Shown: positions 31,985 to 40,284 of the stretch, piece by piece
Layout: every line of letters starts with the position of its first letter
How positions within the stretch are numbered: the first letter of the stretch is position 1
Source of the DNA: Agromyces humi
GTDB lineage: Bacteria; Actinomycetota; Actinomycetes; Actinomycetales; Microbacteriaceae
Length of the DNA stretch: 46,887 nucleotides
NCBI RefSeq assembly: GCF_009720255.1
Contig: NZ_WJSP02000003.1
Coordinates: 1 to 46,887, forward strand
Direction of reading: 5' to 3'
Position numbers and translations under genes: made by a program
The notes under the pieces: model-generated
Told to the model about the DNA's origin: nothing
Seen by the model: the letters and a program-made list of their open reading frames with translations, nothing else
The model's database searches: none

Positions 31985-32999
31985 CGAACACGTCCTCCTC
32001 GGCGCGGTGCACGGTGATCTGCCCCTCCTGCTCGAGGGAGCGGATCGCACGGACCACCTCTGCGCGGGCTTCCTCCACCTGGGAGGCGCGGACCTGCCCG
32101 AGGGTGTTCAGTTCGTCGCCGAGGAGGTCGCGGTTGCGCTCCGACAGGTTCGAGCGGATCTTCTCCTGCACCGGTTCCGGGGAGCCCTTCATCGCGACGG
32201 CGAGGACGGCGATTTCGATGCCGCGGAGCACCAGCTGCACGTCGCGGGCTTCAAGGCGGACGATGTCGGCGAAGGTGAGCAGGCGGGAGCGGATTTCCTC
32301 CGCAAGCTCCGGGTTCCGGGCTTCCAGCCCGTCGAGGACGGCCTTCTCGGTGTCCACCGGGGCGCGGTTGATGATGTCGACGAGCGGCTGGATGCCGCCG
32401 GCGACCTCAGCGGAGGAGCGGGGACTGACGACCGCGGCTGCTCGGGACTTCAACGACGTCGCGAGGAGCGACACCGCTTCCGGGGTGGCTGCGGACATCT
32501 TCGCGATCGCCTCGGCGACATCGGTGCGGGAGGACGCCTTCAGCTGGGAGAGGATGTTCGACGCGTGCACCGGGCGGAGGTGCACCATCACCGTGGCGAT
32601 CGACACCGGCATCTCACCCTCGAGGAGCGCGGCGACCTGTGCGGCGTCGGCGGCGTCGAGGAACTCGAACGACCGGCCGGCCATGGAGGAGTTCACCTTC
32701 CCCATGAGCCCGGCAGCCTTCTCGGCACCGAACGACGCGGTCAGCAGGTCCTCAGCGAAGTCGCGGCCGCCCCGGGAACCGACACGGCCTTCGACGACCA
32801 TCTCGTGGTAGTCGAGGAGGGCTTGCTCGACGATGTCCGCGTCGACCTTCCGCATCTTCACGATCTCCGACGCGATCTCCTGCGCCTCGTCCTCAGAGAA
32901 CTGGCGGAGCACCTCAGCGGCGGTGTCGGAGTCCAGGTTCATCAGGACGATCGCGGTCGTCTGGATGCCGGTGAGGGAGTCCTTCGTCAGGGTCGTCAC
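31977..32999 (-). CDS. fliG: Flagellar motor switch protein FliG
   Basis: 340 aa. N-terminal domain (LTGIQTTAIVLMNLDSDTAAEVLRQFSEDEAQEIASEI) binds FliF, the middle domain has the EHPQ-like region, and the C-terminal domain (RDVQLVLRGIEIAVLAVAMKGSPEPVQEKIRSNLSERNRDLL) carries the charged torque helix facing MotA. GTG start overlapping the fliF stop. Confidence 0.96.
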   Translation of the reverse strand: MTTLTKDSLTGIQTTAIVLMNLDSDTAAEVLRQFSEDEAQEIASEIVKMRKVDADIVEQALLDYHEMVVEGRVGSRGGRDFAEDLLTASFGAEKAAGLMGKVNSSMAGRSFEFLDAADAAQVAALLEGEMPVSIATVMVHLRPVHASNILSQLKASSRTDVAEAIAKMSAATPEAVSLLATSLKSRAAAVVSPRSSAEVAGGIQPLVDIINRAPVDTEKAVLDGLEARNPELAEEIRSRLLTFADIVRLEARDVQLVLRGIEIAVLAVAMKGSPEPVQEKIRSNLSERNRDLLGDELNTLGQVRASQVEEARAEVVRAIRSLEQEGQITVHRAEEDVFVD

Positions 33000-34555
33000 T
33001 TGGTGTCCTCCATGATCGCGCGGAGGTGCGCGGCCATCTTCTGCGGGTCAGACGTTGCCAGGCGGGCGAGGGACGCCCTGGCGATGTCCACCTGGGGCGG
33101 GGCTTGCGGGATGTCGAGCTCGTCGAGGATGGGCTCCTCCACGGCGACCGGGGCGGGCTCCGGTGCGGGGAACAAGTCCAGCTCTGCCGGGTCGAGCGGT
33201 TCACGGCGGGACCGGCCGCGACGGAAGAGGAGGATCATCCCGAGGACGGCAATGATCGCGACAGCCGCTGCGATGATCGACGTGCGGATGATGTCGGACA
33301 GCTGCTCGTTCCGTTCCGCTTCGTCCGCGTCGGAGAGCGCGTCCTGCGCCTCCTGGGCGGCGTCACCGTTGAACTGCACCAGCTCGACCGCGACCTCGTC
33401 GCCGCGGTCCTCGTCGATGCCGGCGGCTGCGGCGACGATCGCCTCGAGGGTGGCGCGGGTGACACCGTCGAGGGATTCCTCGTTGACGGCGACGGACACT
33501 GTCTGCCGTGCCACCTGACCGGCCGGGACGTTCCGGACCTCTGTCTCCTTGTTCACGGAGTTGTTCCGGACCGTCTTCTCGGAGTTGTACGTGCCGGCGT
33601 CCTGCTCGCCGTTCGGCACTGCGATGTTGTCCGGGCCGAGGACGCCGGTGGCGTTCCCTGCACCGCCGGTGTACTCCTCCGTCTCGGTGGATTCCGACAG
33701 CGGCGGGACGTCATCCGTGGCGGTGAACGTCTCGGAGGTGACCTGCGACGTGTCCTTCGACACGGTCGCGGCGACCGCGACGGTTGAGTTGCCCGGCCCG
33801 ACGATCCGGTCCAGCATCTGCTGGACGCTCGCGCGGGTCCGGTCCTCGAAGTCGGCGGCGACCTTGTCAGCGGCGCCGGAACCGTCAGCCTGAGTGGACA
33901 GAACAGCACCGGAGGAGTCGATGACAGACACCCCGGCGACGTCCATCCCCTCGATGGAAGCGGACGTGAGGTGGGCGATGGAGTTCACCTGGTCGGAGGT
34001 GAGAGTGATCCCGGCTTTCGTGCGGATGAACACCGACGCGGTCGGGTCTTCCTTCTGCTTCGCGAACACCGTCTCCTCGGGGATGGCGATCTGCACCCGG
34101 GCGGCTTGGACGCCGTCCATCGCGGAGATCGTCTTCTCCAGCTCACCTTCGAGAGCCCGCTTGTACGTGACGGACTGCTGGAACTCAGAGGAGGTGACAC
34201 CCATCTTGTCGAGGAGGGCGTACCCGCCGGTCTCCGACGCCGGCAGGCCTTCCGATGCGGCCTTCAGCCGCTGCTCGTACACGACGTCCTGCGGGACCAT
34301 GATGGTCGCGCCGCCGTCTGCGAGCTCGTACTGGACCCCGTCAGCCTGCAGCTGCTCCACGATCGCGGAGGCGTCCTCCCCGGCAAGGCCGGTGAACAGC
34401 GGGGTGAGGGTCGGCTTGGTCGCGAACGTCGCGAAGGCGACGATCCCGAGGGTGACGACGGCGACGCCGATGACCGCGAGAGCCTTCTGCGCGGTGGTGA
34501 ACCCGCCGACCGTGGACTTCAGCCGGCCGAACATGGAGGTGATCTGGCGGGGCAT
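32996..34555 (-). CDS. fliF: Flagellar MS-ring protein FliF
   Basis: 519 aa. Membrane helix near the N-terminus (ALAVIGVAVVTLGIVAFATFA), ring-building motif domains with LFTGLAGEDASAIVEQLQADGVQYEL and ETVFAKQKEDPTASVFIRTKAG, a second helix near residue 425-450, and a C-terminal tail that binds FliG. Forms the MS ring on which the motor is built. Overlaps fliE (TGATG). Confidence 0.97.
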   Translation of the reverse strand: MPRQITSMFGRLKSTVGGFTTAQKALAVIGVAVVTLGIVAFATFATKPTLTPLFTGLAGEDASAIVEQLQADGVQYELADGGATIMVPQDVVYEQRLKAASEGLPASETGGYALLDKMGVTSSEFQQSVTYKRALEGELEKTISAMDGVQAARVQIAIPEETVFAKQKEDPTASVFIRTKAGITLTSDQVNSIAHLTSASIEGMDVAGVSVIDSSGAVLSTQADGSGAADKVAADFEDRTRASVQQMLDRIVGPGNSTVAVAATVSKDTSQVTSETFTATDDVPPLSESTETEEYTGGAGNATGVLGPDNIAVPNGEQDAGTYNSEKTVRNNSVNKETEVRNVPAGQVARQTVSVAVNEESLDGVTRATLEAIVAAAAGIDEDRGDEVAVELVQFNGDAAQEAQDALSDADEAERNEQLSDIIRTSIIAAAVAIIAVLGMILLFRRGRSRREPLDPAELDLFPAPEPAPVAVEEPILDELDIPQAPPQVDIARASLARLATSDPQKMAAHLRAIMEDTK

Positions 34556-34860
34556 CAGGCCTGCATCCGGAGGATCTCGTTGAACGCGTCGACACCCTTG
34601 TTGCGTACCGCGGCGACCAGTTCGAGGGTGACCGCGGCGCGGGTCGACGCGATCGTGGCGGCGTGAATGTCGTTCAGGTCGCCGGTGATCGCCTGCATCG
34701 CCAGGGTCGACGATTCACCCTGCAGGGCCTGGGCGTTGTCGATCGCACCGGTGAGGGCGTTCTCGAACCCGGTGCCGGTCACCGCGGCGGGCTGGTCGAC
34801 CTGGGCAAGGTAGCCGGTGCCGGCGACCTGGGAGATGGAGGTGATGGCGTCGATGGTCAT
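34555..34860 (-). CDS. fliE: MS-ring/rod adapter FliE
   Basis: 101 aa. Central FENALTGAIDNAQALQGESSTLAMQAITGDLNDIHAATIASTRAAVTLELVAAVRNKGVDAFNEILRMQ matches FliE along its length. It is the first exported rod component. Lies 5 nt after flgC. Confidence 0.95.
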   Translation of the reverse strand: MTIDAITSISQVAGTGYLAQVDQPAAVTGTGFENALTGAIDNAQALQGESSTLAMQAITGDLNDIHAATIASTRAAVTLELVAAVRNKGVDAFNEILRMQA

Positions 34861-34865
34861 GGGGG

Positions 34866-35255
34866 TCAGTTGCGTCCGATCTGCAAGGCTGCCTCGTAGG
34901 TGGTCTTCGCGCGGTCCACGACAGCGGCGTTGGCTTCATATCCGCGCTGCGCCATGATCAGCGAGGTCATCTGGGTGGACATGTCGATGTCCGGCATCCG
35001 CACGTACCCTTCCTCGTCAGCGAGGGGGTTGTCCGGGTCGTACGCGAGGCGGCCTTCCGCATCACCGAACCGGGTCGCGGCGACGTACACGCCGCCGCCG
35101 TCACCGGCGGTCGCTTCGATGTACCGCGCCTGGAACGCCGCACCGTCGGTCGGGGCGGCGGTGTTGATGTTCGCGAGGTTGTCGCTGACCGCGTCCAACC
35201 ACTTCCGGTGCACCGTCAACGCGGTCCCGGCGATCCCGATCGCGTCGAACGTCAT
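34866..35255 (-). CDS. flgC: Proximal rod protein FlgC
   Basis: 129 aa. MTFDAIGIAGTALTVHRKWLDAVSDNLANINT at the start and EGYVRMPDIDMSTQMTSLIMAQRGYEANAAVVDRAKTTYEAALQIGRN at the end are the FlgC rod motifs. Overlaps flgB by one base (TGATG). Confidence 0.96.
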   Translation of the reverse strand: MTFDAIGIAGTALTVHRKWLDAVSDNLANINTAAPTDGAAFQARYIEATAGDGGGVYVAATRFGDAEGRLAYDPDNPLADEEGYVRMPDIDMSTQMTSLIMAQRGYEANAAVVDRAKTTYEAALQIGRN

Positions 35256-35596
35256 CAGCTGCTCCTCAGGGCGGTTCGGACCGCGGAGAACTTCCCATCG
35301 ATCGCCTGCGAAGCGAACTGGAACCGGAGGACCGTGTCGATGTTCGACAGGGTCTCCGTGTCGAGGTTCACGTTGTTGCCGTTCAGCTTCGTCGGCTCGA
35401 GCGACTCCTTCGTCGTCGCGACCGCGCGGCCGTCACCGGCGGAGATCGACTCCGCAAGCGCATCCTCGAACTGCACCCGCTTCGAGTGGTAATCCGGGGT
35501 GTTCACGTTGGCGATGTTGTCGGCGATCGCACGCTGCCGGGCGGCGAGCCCATCCAACGCGCTTTCAAGCGCGACCGCGGACACGGAGTCGAACAC
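35255..35596 (-). CDS. flgB: Proximal rod protein FlgB
   Basis: 113 aa from a GTG at 35596 (MFDSVSAVALESALDGLAARQ), which follows GAGG; a TTG at 35608 is in frame but fits the family less well. Carries NIANVNTPDYHSKRVQFEDALAESI. First gene of the large basal-body operon, about 70 nt downstream of a sigma28 promoter. Confidence 0.94.
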   Translation of the reverse strand: MFDSVSAVALESALDGLAARQRAIADNIANVNTPDYHSKRVQFEDALAESISAGDGRAVATTKESLEPTKLNGNNVNLDTETLSNIDTVLRFQFASQAIDGKFSAVRTALRSS

Positions 35597-35672
35597 GTGG
35601 AGCCTCAAACTTCCCGGCAGGTGGTGGCCTATCCCTGGCCATGAACAGTGAGCGATCCGTGCTCGAAGAACA

Positions 35673-35700
35673 CTGTCGGCAGCGTGCGCCGGGGATGTTA
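35673..35700 (-). promoter_or_regulatory. Sigma28-type promoter of the flgB-flgE operon
   Basis: Minus strand: TAAC at 35700-35697, 16-nt spacer, GCCGACAG at 35680-35673. Located between the fliT-like stop codon and flgB. Confidence 0.75.
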
Positions 35701-35713
35701 GAGGCGGTGTGGG

Positions 35714-36004
35714 TCAGCCTGCGATGTCGAGGTACACCGGCTGGTCGCTGCTGCCCTTCGGGACAGCCTTGATCCCTCGGAGCTCGCGGGCGACGGAGCC
35801 GCGACGCTTGGCGAGTTCGGCGTGGAGCTTCTGCTGCATCGAGAGGAGACGTTCCGCGCGGGCACGGAGTTCGTCGGGGATCGGTCCGAGATGCTCGGGT
35901 GCCTGCCACAGCGGCTGGATGAGCTCGGTGCGGCCGGCGGACGCGAACTCGTAGTCCGCTTCCATCTGATCGAGCAGGCTGGCCCAGTCGGCCGGTTCAG
36001 GCAC
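35714..36004 (-). CDS. FliT-like small flagellar protein
   Basis: 96 aa from a GTG at 36004, overlapping the fliS stop by 8 nt. Two helices (WASLLDQMEADYEFASAGRTE and PDELRARAERLLSMQQKLHAELAKRRGSVARELRGI) in a short protein, the usual form of the FliT chaperone that follows fliD-fliS. Sequence similarity to known FliT is weak, so the call rests on length, helical content and position. Confidence 0.55.
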   Translation of the reverse strand: MPEPADWASLLDQMEADYEFASAGRTELIQPLWQAPEHLGPIPDELRARAERLLSMQQKLHAELAKRRGSVARELRGIKAVPKGSSDQPVYLDIAG

Positions 36005-36398
36005 CGTGGCCGCCGGTGTGAGCGGCCGGCATCGACTCGAGCGCCTGATGCCACGACTGACGGATCGGCTCGAGCAGGCTGATCGCTTCCTCGGTGCGCT
36101 TCACGTCACGGGAAGTGTTCGCGTTCACCAGCGCCCGGTACACGTAGTCGTAGAGGGCGTACAAGGCGGGGCCGCCCGACCAGGCGTCAACGTTCAGTGT
36201 TGACTGCAGCTCGAAGACGATGTCCTGCGCGTGGATCAACTGCTTCGACGCCTCAGCCCAGTCCGCGGCTTCTTGCGCGATCCGCGCGCGCTCCAGGTCG
36301 AGGAGGAGGCGGTCGTACAGCATCGTCAACAGCTGCGTGGGGGAGGCGGACAGCACGGCGTTGCGCTGGTACTCATTGACACGATTGGCGGGGTTCAA
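35997..36398 (-). CDS. fliS: Flagellin chaperone FliS
   Basis: 133 aa from a TTG at 36398 with AGGAAG 8 nt upstream. NEYQRNAVLSASPTQLLTMLYDRLLLDLERARIA and ALYALYDYVYRALVNANTSRDVKRTEEAISLLEPIRQSW are characteristic of FliS, which caps flagellin before export. Confidence 0.95.
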   Translation of the reverse strand: MNPANRVNEYQRNAVLSASPTQLLTMLYDRLLLDLERARIAQEAADWAEASKQLIHAQDIVFELQSTLNVDAWSGGPALYALYDYVYRALVNANTSRDVKRTEEAISLLEPIRQSWHQALESMPAAHTGGHGA

Positions 36399-36434
36399 TT
36401 CAGGAGCTTCCTTGCGGTTGTGGTGCGGGTGGGG

Positions 36435-37829
36435 CTAGTCGTCGTCGCCGGACGAGTACTTCGGCAGGTTCGCCAGTTGCCCGGCGAGGTACGTTGACTG
36501 GGAGTTCAGCTTCGACATCGCTACCTCGAGCGCGGAGTACTGACGTTCGAGGTTCGCCTGTCGTGTGGCGAGACGGGTGTCCCACTTCTCGATCTGCTGG
36601 CCGAGGTCCTTGATCGTGGACTCTTCGCCCTTGATCTTGGAGGTGAGCGACCCGTCGTACTTGTCGGAGATCCCCTTCGAGGTCGTCTGTACACGGTCTG
36701 CGACGGCGGCGAACAGGGTCTGCACCTTGTCGGGATTCTCGGTGATTGCCGCGGCGAACTTCTCCGCGTCGAACTTCAGGACGCCGTCCTTGTCGAAGCT
36801 GATCCCGATGGTGGAGGGGCTGATGCCGTCGACCGGTGCTTGGATTGCAGATGCGAGGGCCTGGCGTGCTGTTCGCACCGTGGAGTCACCAGTGAAGTTG
36901 CCCCCGGTGGCGGAGCTCTTGCCGTCGGAACCGGTTGTGGTCTTCACCGCGGATTTCGCGGCGATAAGGGCGAAGATCGACGCGGCGTCGTCTACGAACT
37001 TCTTCACGATGTCGGCGCTTGCTTTCGCGTCGTCCGCGACGCTGACGGTGACCGGTGCGCTCGTCAGTTTGGAAACCGTGATCTCGACGCCAGGTAGCAC
37101 GTCGGCGAAGGTGTTCGAGCTGCTCGTGACGATCTGCTCAGCGGTGGTTCCGGCGAACAATGTGAGCTCGGCGTCCGAGCCCTGGCTGATGAGGGCAGAG
37201 CCCGCACCGCTCAGGAGGTTCGTCGCCGTGCCGGCATCGACGTCAGCGGCAGACCCTTGGTAGGCCTCGAACGCAGCTTCCTCTCCGGGCTTGGTGGCGG
37301 TGAACTGGATCCGGTACAACGGATTCCCGGACGCATCGGCGCCGGACGCGATCTTCGTAGCCTTCACACCGAGGTCGTGATTGTTGACTGCCCTGACAAT
37401 GTCGTCGATCGAGCTTGAGGCGGCGGTAACCGAGATCTTCTCGCCCGCCGAGTCGACGAACGTCATGGTGGCGGGAACGACCGGCCACGCACTGATGGCG
37501 CCGGTGACGATCGTGTGGGTCTTCGCGAGCTTGGTGACCTCGACGTCGAGTTCAGAAGCCTGAGCGGTGGAACCGGCCTTCACAGTCACCGAATCGTCGG
37601 ACGCCTTCGCTGAGAACGCGCGGATCGCTCCTGGCTTGCCGATGTTCTTCGCTGACTCTACGAACGCGGCGATCTTCGTGTTGAGAGCCTGAAGATCTGT
37701 GACCGAAGACTGCGCCTTGGCGACCTTGTTCTTGAGGAGGGTCTGTGGGGCTGCCTCCACCTGCATCAACTGTGCGATCAGGTCAGCGCTGTTGAGCCCG
37801 GATGCGAGTCCGGGGAGTGAGATGCCCAC
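36435..37829 (-). CDS. fliD: Filament cap protein FliD
   Basis: 464 aa from a GTG at 37829 (GAAGGAAC ribosome site). N-terminus ISLPGLASGLNSADLIAQLMQVEAAPQTLLKNKVAKAQ and C-terminus WDTRLATRQANLERQYSALEVAMSKLNSQSTYLAGQLANLP match FliD. It caps the filament and promotes flagellin folding. No sigma28 box lies between fliC and fliD, so it may depend on read-through past the long-loop hairpin. Confidence 0.95.
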   Translation of the reverse strand: MGISLPGLASGLNSADLIAQLMQVEAAPQTLLKNKVAKAQSSVTDLQALNTKIAAFVESAKNIGKPGAIRAFSAKASDDSVTVKAGSTAQASELDVEVTKLAKTHTIVTGAISAWPVVPATMTFVDSAGEKISVTAASSSIDDIVRAVNNHDLGVKATKIASGADASGNPLYRIQFTATKPGEEAAFEAYQGSAADVDAGTATNLLSGAGSALISQGSDAELTLFAGTTAEQIVTSSSNTFADVLPGVEITVSKLTSAPVTVSVADDAKASADIVKKFVDDAASIFALIAAKSAVKTTTGSDGKSSATGGNFTGDSTVRTARQALASAIQAPVDGISPSTIGISFDKDGVLKFDAEKFAAAITENPDKVQTLFAAVADRVQTTSKGISDKYDGSLTSKIKGEESTIKDLGQQIEKWDTRLATRQANLERQYSALEVAMSKLNSQSTYLAGQLANLPKYSSGDDD

Positions 37830-37868
37830 GAGTTCCTTCTCTCGATGTGTTTTGGTGCCGGGAAGAGC

Positions 37869-37931
37869 GAGAGCCTGGCGGCTTCACGGGATGGAGGTCC
37901 AGTTCCGTCCGCGATCGTCCGCCAGGCTCTC
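37869..37931 (-). terminator. Long-loop hairpin between fliC and fliD
   Basis: Perfect 13-bp inverted repeat: 37869-37881 pairs with 37919-37931, with a 37-nt loop, 16 nt after the fliC stop. Probably the fliC terminator or attenuator; the large loop is unusual. Confidence 0.65.
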
Positions 37932-37947
37932 AGCTGGCTGCTTCGGC

Positions 37948-38790
37948 CTAGCCGAGCAGCTTCAGCACGCCCTGGTTGGCCTGGTTGGCCTGCGCGAGCA
38001 TCGCCGTGCCGGCCTGGCTGAGGATGTTGGCCCGGGTGAAGGCGACCATCTCCGAGGCCATGTCCGTGTCGCGGATGCGCGACTCGGCGGCGGCCAGGTT
38101 CTCACCGGCGACGGCCAGCGAGTTGATCGTCGACTCGAAGCGGTTCTGGGCCGCACCGAGCGTGGCGCGGCTCGTCGAGATCGCGGTGATCGCGGTGTCG
38201 ATCGCAGTGATCGAACCCTTCGCGGCTGCGTTGTCGGTCACGTCGAAGACACCGGCAGCGTCGAGGCCACCGAGGTCTGCCCCGGCGTCCGCGAGCGTGA
38301 CGTCGATGCTGTCGTTCGCGGTGTCACCCGCGCCGACCTGGAAGGTGACCACGCCAGCGGCGCCGGCGGTGCCGTCGAGCAGCTGGATGCCGTTGAAGTT
38401 CGCGCCTCCGACCACACGGGCGAGCTCGAGCGACAGGTCGTCGGCTTCCTTCGTGATCGCGGCACGCGAGTCGGTGTTGTTCGAGTCGTTACCACCCTGC
38501 ACCGCGAGGTCACGCATGCGGTGGAGGATGTTGTGCACCTCGGTGAGGGCACCTTCCGCGGTCTGGATGACCGAGATGCCGTCCTGCGCGTTGCGCTGGG
38601 CGACCTTGATGCCGGAGATCTGCGAACGCAGGCCCTCCGAGATCGCGAGGCCGGCGGCGTCGTCCGCGGCGCGGTTGATGCGGAGGCCGGACGAGAGCTT
38701 CTCGAGCGACTTCGACAGGGCGTTCTGCGTGCTGTTGAGGTTGCGGTGCGCGTTCAGCGCGGCCACGTTGGTGTTGATCTGGGTACCCAT
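37948..38790 (-). CDS. fliC: Flagellin FliC
   Basis: 280 aa. MGTQINTNVAALNAHRNLNSTQNALSKSLEKLSSGLRINRAADDAAGLAISE is the D0/D1 N-terminus and DTDMASEMVAFTRANILSQAGTAMLAQANQANQGVLKLLG the C-terminus. The central variable region (about 145-195) is very short, so the filament surface should be smooth. Own sigma28 promoter and a leader with two apparent CsrA sites. Confidence 0.98.
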   Translation of the reverse strand: MGTQINTNVAALNAHRNLNSTQNALSKSLEKLSSGLRINRAADDAAGLAISEGLRSQISGIKVAQRNAQDGISVIQTAEGALTEVHNILHRMRDLAVQGGNDSNNTDSRAAITKEADDLSLELARVVGGANFNGIQLLDGTAGAAGVVTFQVGAGDTANDSIDVTLADAGADLGGLDAAGVFDVTDNAAAKGSITAIDTAITAISTSRATLGAAQNRFESTINSLAVAGENLAAAESRIRDTDMASEMVAFTRANILSQAGTAMLAQANQANQGVLKLLG

Positions 38791-38800
38791 GGTGTGTTTC

Positions 38801-38839
38801 TTCCTTGATCGGTCGGGATGTCGGCCCGTCCATGGGCCG
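38801..38839 (-). promoter_or_regulatory. Putative CsrA-binding region in the fliC leader
   Basis: Minus-strand hairpin at 38839-38822: 6-bp stem CGGCCC/GGGCCG with loop ATGGAC, so GGA is presented in the loop as CsrA prefers. A second GGA lies in the ribosome site AAGGAA at 38806-38801, 10 nt before the fliC ATG. This matches the two-site layout of the Bacillus hag leader. Confidence 0.6.
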
Positions 38840-38850
38840 TTCGAGATACA

Positions 38851-38877
38851 CCCTCGGCAGTGGCTGCCGGATCGTTA
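38851..38877 (-). promoter_or_regulatory. Sigma28-type promoter of fliC
   Basis: Minus strand: TAAC at 38877-38874 (in CCTAACGAT), 15-nt spacer, GCCGAGGG at 38858-38851. Leader of about 52 nt. Confidence 0.8.
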
Positions 38878-38903
38878 GGTCGAGGAAGAAATCGTGTTGC
38901 GGG

Positions 38904-39410
38904 TTACCCGATGAGGCTGGTGATGGTGGTGTGCGCTGTCCCGCCGGAGATCTTCACTTCGCACGTGTACTGAGATCGGACGAGCGCGCCGAAGGCGTTA
39001 TCGGCGTCGACGTACCCGGTGACGATCCAAGGGCTGCGACCTCGGGCGCTGGACTCGAAGTCCGCGGTCGCCGGGGCTTTCAGGTTCTGCTTCACCGCGT
39101 CTTCGCAGGCGAGGATCGCGGCGAACTCGTTGTTGTTCCGGTCCGGGTCGTTCGCGCGCTGCCCGTTCCATGCTTGGAACGCGATGATCGCGATGACGAT
39201 GAACGGGGTCGCGATCATGAACTTCGCGAAGAAGGACAGCGGCTTCTTCGCCGGCAACGGCGGCGCGATGTGACCACCAGGCGGCTGAGCCGCCGGCGCG
39301 GCCGGGAGCGGTGTTCGATGCTCGGTCCACTGGCTGCCGTCCCACCAGCGCAACCCTTCCTGCTCGGTGTCGGGGTACCAGCCTGCAGGGGCCACGCCTG
39401 TGTCGTCCAT
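38904..39410 (-). CDS. DUF2510 membrane protein
   Basis: 168 aa from the ATG at 39410 with GGAAAGG upstream. N-terminal DUF2510 motif PAGWYPDTEQEGLRWWDGSQWTEH (about 8-32), a Pro/Ala linker, one membrane helix (FMIATPFIVIAIIAFQAW, about 67-85), then an external domain with a cysteine pair. Common actinobacterial architecture; function not established. It has its own CGCATG element and sits between fliA and fliC. Confidence 0.75.
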   Translation of the reverse strand: MDDTGVAPAGWYPDTEQEGLRWWDGSQWTEHRTPLPAAPAAQPPGGHIAPPLPAKKPLSFFAKFMIATPFIVIAIIAFQAWNGQRANDPDRNNNEFAAILACEDAVKQNLKAPATADFESSARGRSPWIVTGYVDADNAFGALVRSQYTCEVKISGGTAHTTITSLIG

Positions 39411-39446
39411 CCGCGCCTTTCCGGTTGTCGCGCTGATCCTATGAGC

Positions 39447-39455
39447 CATGCGCGG
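39447..39455 (-). promoter_or_regulatory. CGCATG-class promoter-like element of the DUF2510 gene
   Basis: Minus-strand GGCCGCGCATG; eight bases later is G (39438), giving a 28-nt leader. A TAGGAT at the end of the spacer could also act as a housekeeping -10. Confidence 0.5.
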
Positions 39456-39469
39456 CCGGTGGGGGAAGA

Positions 39470-40270
39470 TCAGGCGGTGGACGCCACCCCAGTTGGGGTG
39501 AGCCCGTCGACCTTCTCAGCGAACCGGGCGAGGTACTGGTTCCTGCGAGGAGACGCCGGCCGCGACTCCCATGCCGGCGGTGCGGGCCGGTCACCGTCGC
39601 CGTAGTGGGTGTCGAACCCTTCGCGGAGGAGGCGGAGCGCCTCGGTCTTCTGCTGTGACACGGCGGAATGGGTGACACCGAGCTCAGCGGCGACCTCACC
39701 GACGGTTCGGCCCTCGAGGTAGATGGTCTCGATGATGTACCGCATCCGCTCGGGCAGGGAGGTGACGGCGGCGTCGAGGTACTGGAGGCGTTCTGCGACG
39801 AGAAGGTCGGTACCCGGCAGGGAGATGTCAGCGGCCAACTGCTCGGAGAAGGTTGCGTCGAGGGTTGTGACCGTGCGGGATGCCAGGTCGAGGCCTTCGC
39901 GGGCCTTGTCGCGTGTGACGCCGAGCGCACCGGCGACCTCGTCGACGGTGGGGCGGCGTCCGAGCTGCGCGGCGAGGCCTTCAGCGACCTCGGTGGTGTC
40001 CTTGATCTGCTTCCGGGTGGACCGTTTCGCCCAGTCGAACGCTCGCATCTCATCGCGGATCCCGCCGATGATGCGTTCACGGGCGAACGACCCGAACGGG
40101 ATGCCCCGGCCGGAGTCGAACGAGTCGGCGGCTTGGATGAGCGCGAGGGAACCTGCTTGCGCGAGGTCTTCCCTGGACAGGTGGGTGGCGCCGACCATCA
40201 CTCGGTTGACGAGGTAGCCGACGAGCGGAAGGTTCTCAACGACCATCCGATTGCGTTCCTGGCGATTCAA
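39470..40270 (-). CDS. fliA: Flagellar sigma factor FliA (sigma28 type)
   Basis: 266 aa from a TTG at 40270, which keeps RQERNRMVVENLPLVGYLVNRV as in the family; an ATG at 40246 with AGGAA upstream is the alternative. Region 2 has LSREDLAQAGSLALIQAADSFDSGRGIPFGSFARERIIGGIRDEMRAFDW, region 3 RPTVDEVAGALGV, and region 4 LPERMRYIIETIYLEGRTVGEVAAELGVTHSAVSQQKTEALRLLR. It should direct RNA polymerase to the five TAAC-N15/16-GCCGA promoters here. No anti-sigma FlgM is recognised in the window. Confidence 0.93.
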   Translation of the reverse strand: MNRQERNRMVVENLPLVGYLVNRVMVGATHLSREDLAQAGSLALIQAADSFDSGRGIPFGSFARERIIGGIRDEMRAFDWAKRSTRKQIKDTTEVAEGLAAQLGRRPTVDEVAGALGVTRDKAREGLDLASRTVTTLDATFSEQLAADISLPGTDLLVAERLQYLDAAVTSLPERMRYIIETIYLEGRTVGEVAAELGVTHSAVSQQKTEALRLLREGFDTHYGDGDRPAPPAWESRPASPRRNQYLARFAEKVDGLTPTGVASTA

Positions 40271-40284
40271 GAGCTTGCTGGACC

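Noticed and set aside
35645-35676. ACAGTG...CACTGT inverted repeat near the flgB promoter as an operator
   Set aside because: Arms of only 6 bp with a 20-nt gap, seen nowhere else in the window.
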